64,000 bases of DNA, from positions 1 to 64,000 of the forward strand of contig NZ_PXYL01000020.1 in assembly GCF_003012705.1 (NCBI RefSeq), written 5' to 3'. A model generated the notes under the pieces. It searched no databases. It was not told where the DNA came from and was given only the letters and a program-made list of their open reading frames with translations. The stretch's first letter is position 1. Every line of letters begins with the position of its first letter. Positions 62,474-64,000 of this stretch are shown here, piece after piece. Made by a program: the position numbers and the translations under genes. The DNA is from Pseudaminobacter soli (ex Li et al. 2025). GTDB taxonomy: Bacteria > Pseudomonadota > Alphaproteobacteria > Rhizobiales > Rhizobiaceae.

Positions 62474-63043
62474 ATGACTGAAGGACTTCTCCACCCGTCC
62501 ATGGGTTTGGAAGATGCAGTTTTACTACGGAATGGGGGCGATAGACTGCGCGTCGTCCCTGACGAGCCGCGCCGTGACCAGCACAGCGACGCTCCGCAGG
62601 CCTCATGTTTCGACCTGGCTCGTCTGCTAGATCGGTCCAGCCGGCGCTTCTCGGGCCTGATAAGCGCGGAGCTTACGCGGTTGGGCGTCGACGACATCGG
62701 ACCTGCCCAGGTGATGGTTCTGTTGGCCATCGGCGATACTGAGCTCTCGGTCGGCGAACTGCTCGATCGCGGCAACTATGTAGGCTCGAACATCTCGTAC
62801 TATCTGAAGCAGCTGACCGAAGGCGACTACATCGCTCGTGTCACCTCCCAGCGCGACAAGCGCTCGGCCCGAATCAGGCTGACGGAGAAGGGCAGGCAGC
62901 TCTGTGCCGACCTGAAGGAAGCGGCGAAGGCCTTCGAGCGCACCTTTTGTGTCGAGCAGGACTTGCAGGATCTGGCGGTCGCCTTCCAGGCGCTGCACCG
63001 CCTCGAGTTGATGTGGGCCAATGCTGCGCGCTTCGGTGCCTGA
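62474..63043 (+). CDS. wggR: MarR-family regulator (WggR/ExpG-like)
   Basis: 189 aa with AAAGGAG upstream of ATG 62474. A 45-residue N-terminal extension precedes the MarR winged helix: DLARLLDRSSRRFSGLISAE, DIGPAQVMVLLAIGDTELSV, GELLDRGNYVGSNISYYLKQ (recognition helix) and RDKRSARIRLTEKGRQLC (wing). Size, family and position between a glycosyltransferase gene and the wgdAB-like genes match WggR, the activator of galactoglucan genes. Target palindromes are visible at 62430 and 58955. Confidence 0.82.
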   Translation: MTEGLLHPSMGLEDAVLLRNGGDRLRVVPDEPRRDQHSDAPQASCFDLARLLDRSSRRFSGLISAELTRLGVDDIGPAQVMVLLAIGDTELSVGELLDRGNYVGSNISYYLKQLTEGDYIARVTSQRDKRSARIRLTEKGRQLCADLKEAAKAFERTFCVEQDLQDLAVAFQALHRLELMWANAARFGA

Positions 63044-63086
63044 GGTGCGCCTGAAGGACAGCTCGGGGCTGCGGAGCTAGCCAGGC

Positions 63087-64000
63087 ATGCATGTAGCATT
63101 CGTGCACCGGCGCGGCTTCGGCCAATTCGCCGCCCTCGCCGCACATCTGGCGAAGGCGGGGAACGAGGTGAGCCTTGTCGCCGAAGCGGTGGACCAGCGG
63201 ATCCCGTCGGTTCGTGTCGTACGGCATCGGTCGGAGGCGGGTCCGCGGGCGCATCCGCTGATGGCCCGCCATCTCGGCATACCCGATCACCATGTTCGGA
63301 TCGGGCACCGTGTCGCCGAGACCTTCGACGCGATGGTGCGCCAGGGCCAAAGCCCGGACATCGTCATCGGGCACATCGGCTGGGGCAGCATGATGTTCGT
63401 GAAGGACGTGCTGCCGCGTGTGCCTGCACTCGGCTATTGCGAATTCTTCTATCGGGCCGAGGGGGCGGATGTCGGATTTGCCCCTGATGATCAGCCCGAT
63501 CTGGAGACGCGCAAACGGCTCAGGCTTCGCAACATGGCCCAGCTCATTTCGCTGGACGCGCTGGAGGGCGGCTTAAGTCCAACCCAGTGGCAGAGGAGTG
63601 TTTATCCGGCCGATGCGCGAGCGCGCATCACTGTGTGCCATGAGGGGGTGGACACGCGGCGCTTCCGCCCAGATCCGGCGGCTTGCTTGAAGCTTCCGGA
63701 CGGGCGCGTGCTCAAGGCCGGCAGTCCGCCCATTGTCACATTCGTCGCACGCGACCTGGAGCCCTATCGCGGCTTCCCGCAGGCACTGGAGGCGGTGTCC
63801 AAGGTCGTCAGGAAACATCCCGATGCCTTGTTCATCTTTGTTGGCGGCGACGGCGTGAGCTATGGAACGCCGCCACCTGGCGGGGGAGCGTGGAAGGAGC
63901 ACCTTCTCGCATCGCTGGATCTCCCAATAGACAGAGTGCTTTTCCCCGGCGTGATCCCGCACCCGGTCTTGCGTCAGCTTTTTCAGATTTCCGCGGCTCA
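63087..64000 (+). CDS. GT4-family glycosyltransferase, cut by the right window edge
   Basis: The frame from ATG 63087 (MHVAFVHRRGFGQFAALAAH) is open to the end of the window, about 304 codons. ALGYCEFFYRAEGADVGFAP, RITVCHEGVDTRRFRPDPAA (domain junction) and TFVARDLEPYRGFPQALEAV, FIFVGGDGVSYGTPPPGGG, LFPGVIPHPVLRQLF follow a GT-B donor-domain layout. By position next to the WggR-like gene it corresponds to WgcA (ExpC), a glycosyltransferase of the EPS II locus. The C-terminus is outside the window. Confidence 0.85.
   Translation, partial: MHVAFVHRRGFGQFAALAAHLAKAGNEVSLVAEAVDQRIPSVRVVRHRSEAGPRAHPLMARHLGIPDHHVRIGHRVAETFDAMVRQGQSPDIVIGHIGWGSMMFVKDVLPRVPALGYCEFFYRAEGADVGFAPDDQPDLETRKRLRLRNMAQLISLDALEGGLSPTQWQRSVYPADARARITVCHEGVDTRRFRPDPAACLKLPDGRVLKAGSPPIVTFVARDLEPYRGFPQALEAVSKVVRKHPDALFIFVGGDGVSYGTPPPGGGAWKEHLLASLDLPIDRVLFPGVIPHPVLRQLFQISAA

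Overview
The window looks like a high-GC alphaproteobacterium of the Rhizobiales (Rhizobium, Sinorhizobium, Mesorhizobium, Aminobacter type). The reasons are the many ABC solute importers with LysR regulators, an HWE-family histidine kinase, an Omp25/31-like barrel, a NocR/OccR-like regulator, and an exopolysaccharide cluster laid out like the galactoglucan (EPS II; wgg/wgd/wge, formerly exp) locus of Sinorhizobium meliloti. I saw no rRNA, tRNA or CRISPR array. The density of catabolic, toxin-antitoxin and relic genes suggests accessory DNA (megaplasmid, chromid or a chromosomal island), which is inference.

Layout. 1-2.6 kb: serine-recombinase relic, a GcvA-like LysR regulator and a DadA/PuuB-like FAD oxidoreductase. 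2.9-9.9 kb: a LysR regulator divergent from a polar-amino-acid-type ABC importer followed by a 2-hydroxyacid dehydrogenase, an RraA-like protein and an ornithine cyclodeaminase/mu-crystallin homologue, probably one catabolic operon. 10-17.2 kb: a patchwork of relics and small accessory genes: beta-lactamase-like relic, HWE kinase, orphan small proteins, a tandem pair of paralogous small genes (one frameshifted), fused remnants of a Toprim protein and a VapC/Phd module, and an intact-looking HipBA pair. 17.5-19 kb: a hydrolase and a GNAT acetyltransferase. 19-27.6 kb: a BMP-family binding-protein pseudogene, then an iron/2-aminoethylphosphonate-type ABC importer followed by an OmpR-family regulator, a sensor kinase and a second binding protein. 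I read this as an importer with its own three-component sensor.

28.3-35.9 kb: RidA, a three-subunit FAD/[2Fe-2S] dehydrogenase of the opine oxidase/HcnABC/hydroxyproline dehydrogenase type, a complete polar-amino-acid ABC importer and a divergent NocR-like LysR gene. This is an opine- or imino-acid-catabolic locus by architecture. 36-40.7 kb: LysR regulator divergent from a frameshifted luciferase-like monooxygenase, an aldo-keto reductase, an MFS exporter and a MoaF-like protein. 40.8-42.5 kb: IS3 fragment and an AbiE toxin-antitoxin operon with a clear operator palindrome and a frameshifted toxin. 43-47.2 kb: RNase Z-like hydrolase, pterin dehydratase, outer-membrane barrel and an alpha-oxoamine synthase.

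47.3-64 kb: the exopolysaccharide locus. A MarR-family regulator (WggR-like) stands divergent from a type I secretion pair (WgdA/WgdB-like). Downstream are an RTX calcium-binding protein (WgeA-like), a GT2 transferase, a methyltransferase, a GT4 transferase, a membrane-anchored protein, a GT-A-like protein lacking the usual acidic motifs, another GT4, a polysaccharide pyruvyl transferase and GalU. A further GT4 runs off the right end. The same palindrome (TTTACTTCAA-N3-TTGAAGTAAA and a diverged copy) lies upstream of the regulator and of the RTX gene, so it is the best candidate for the regulator's operator.
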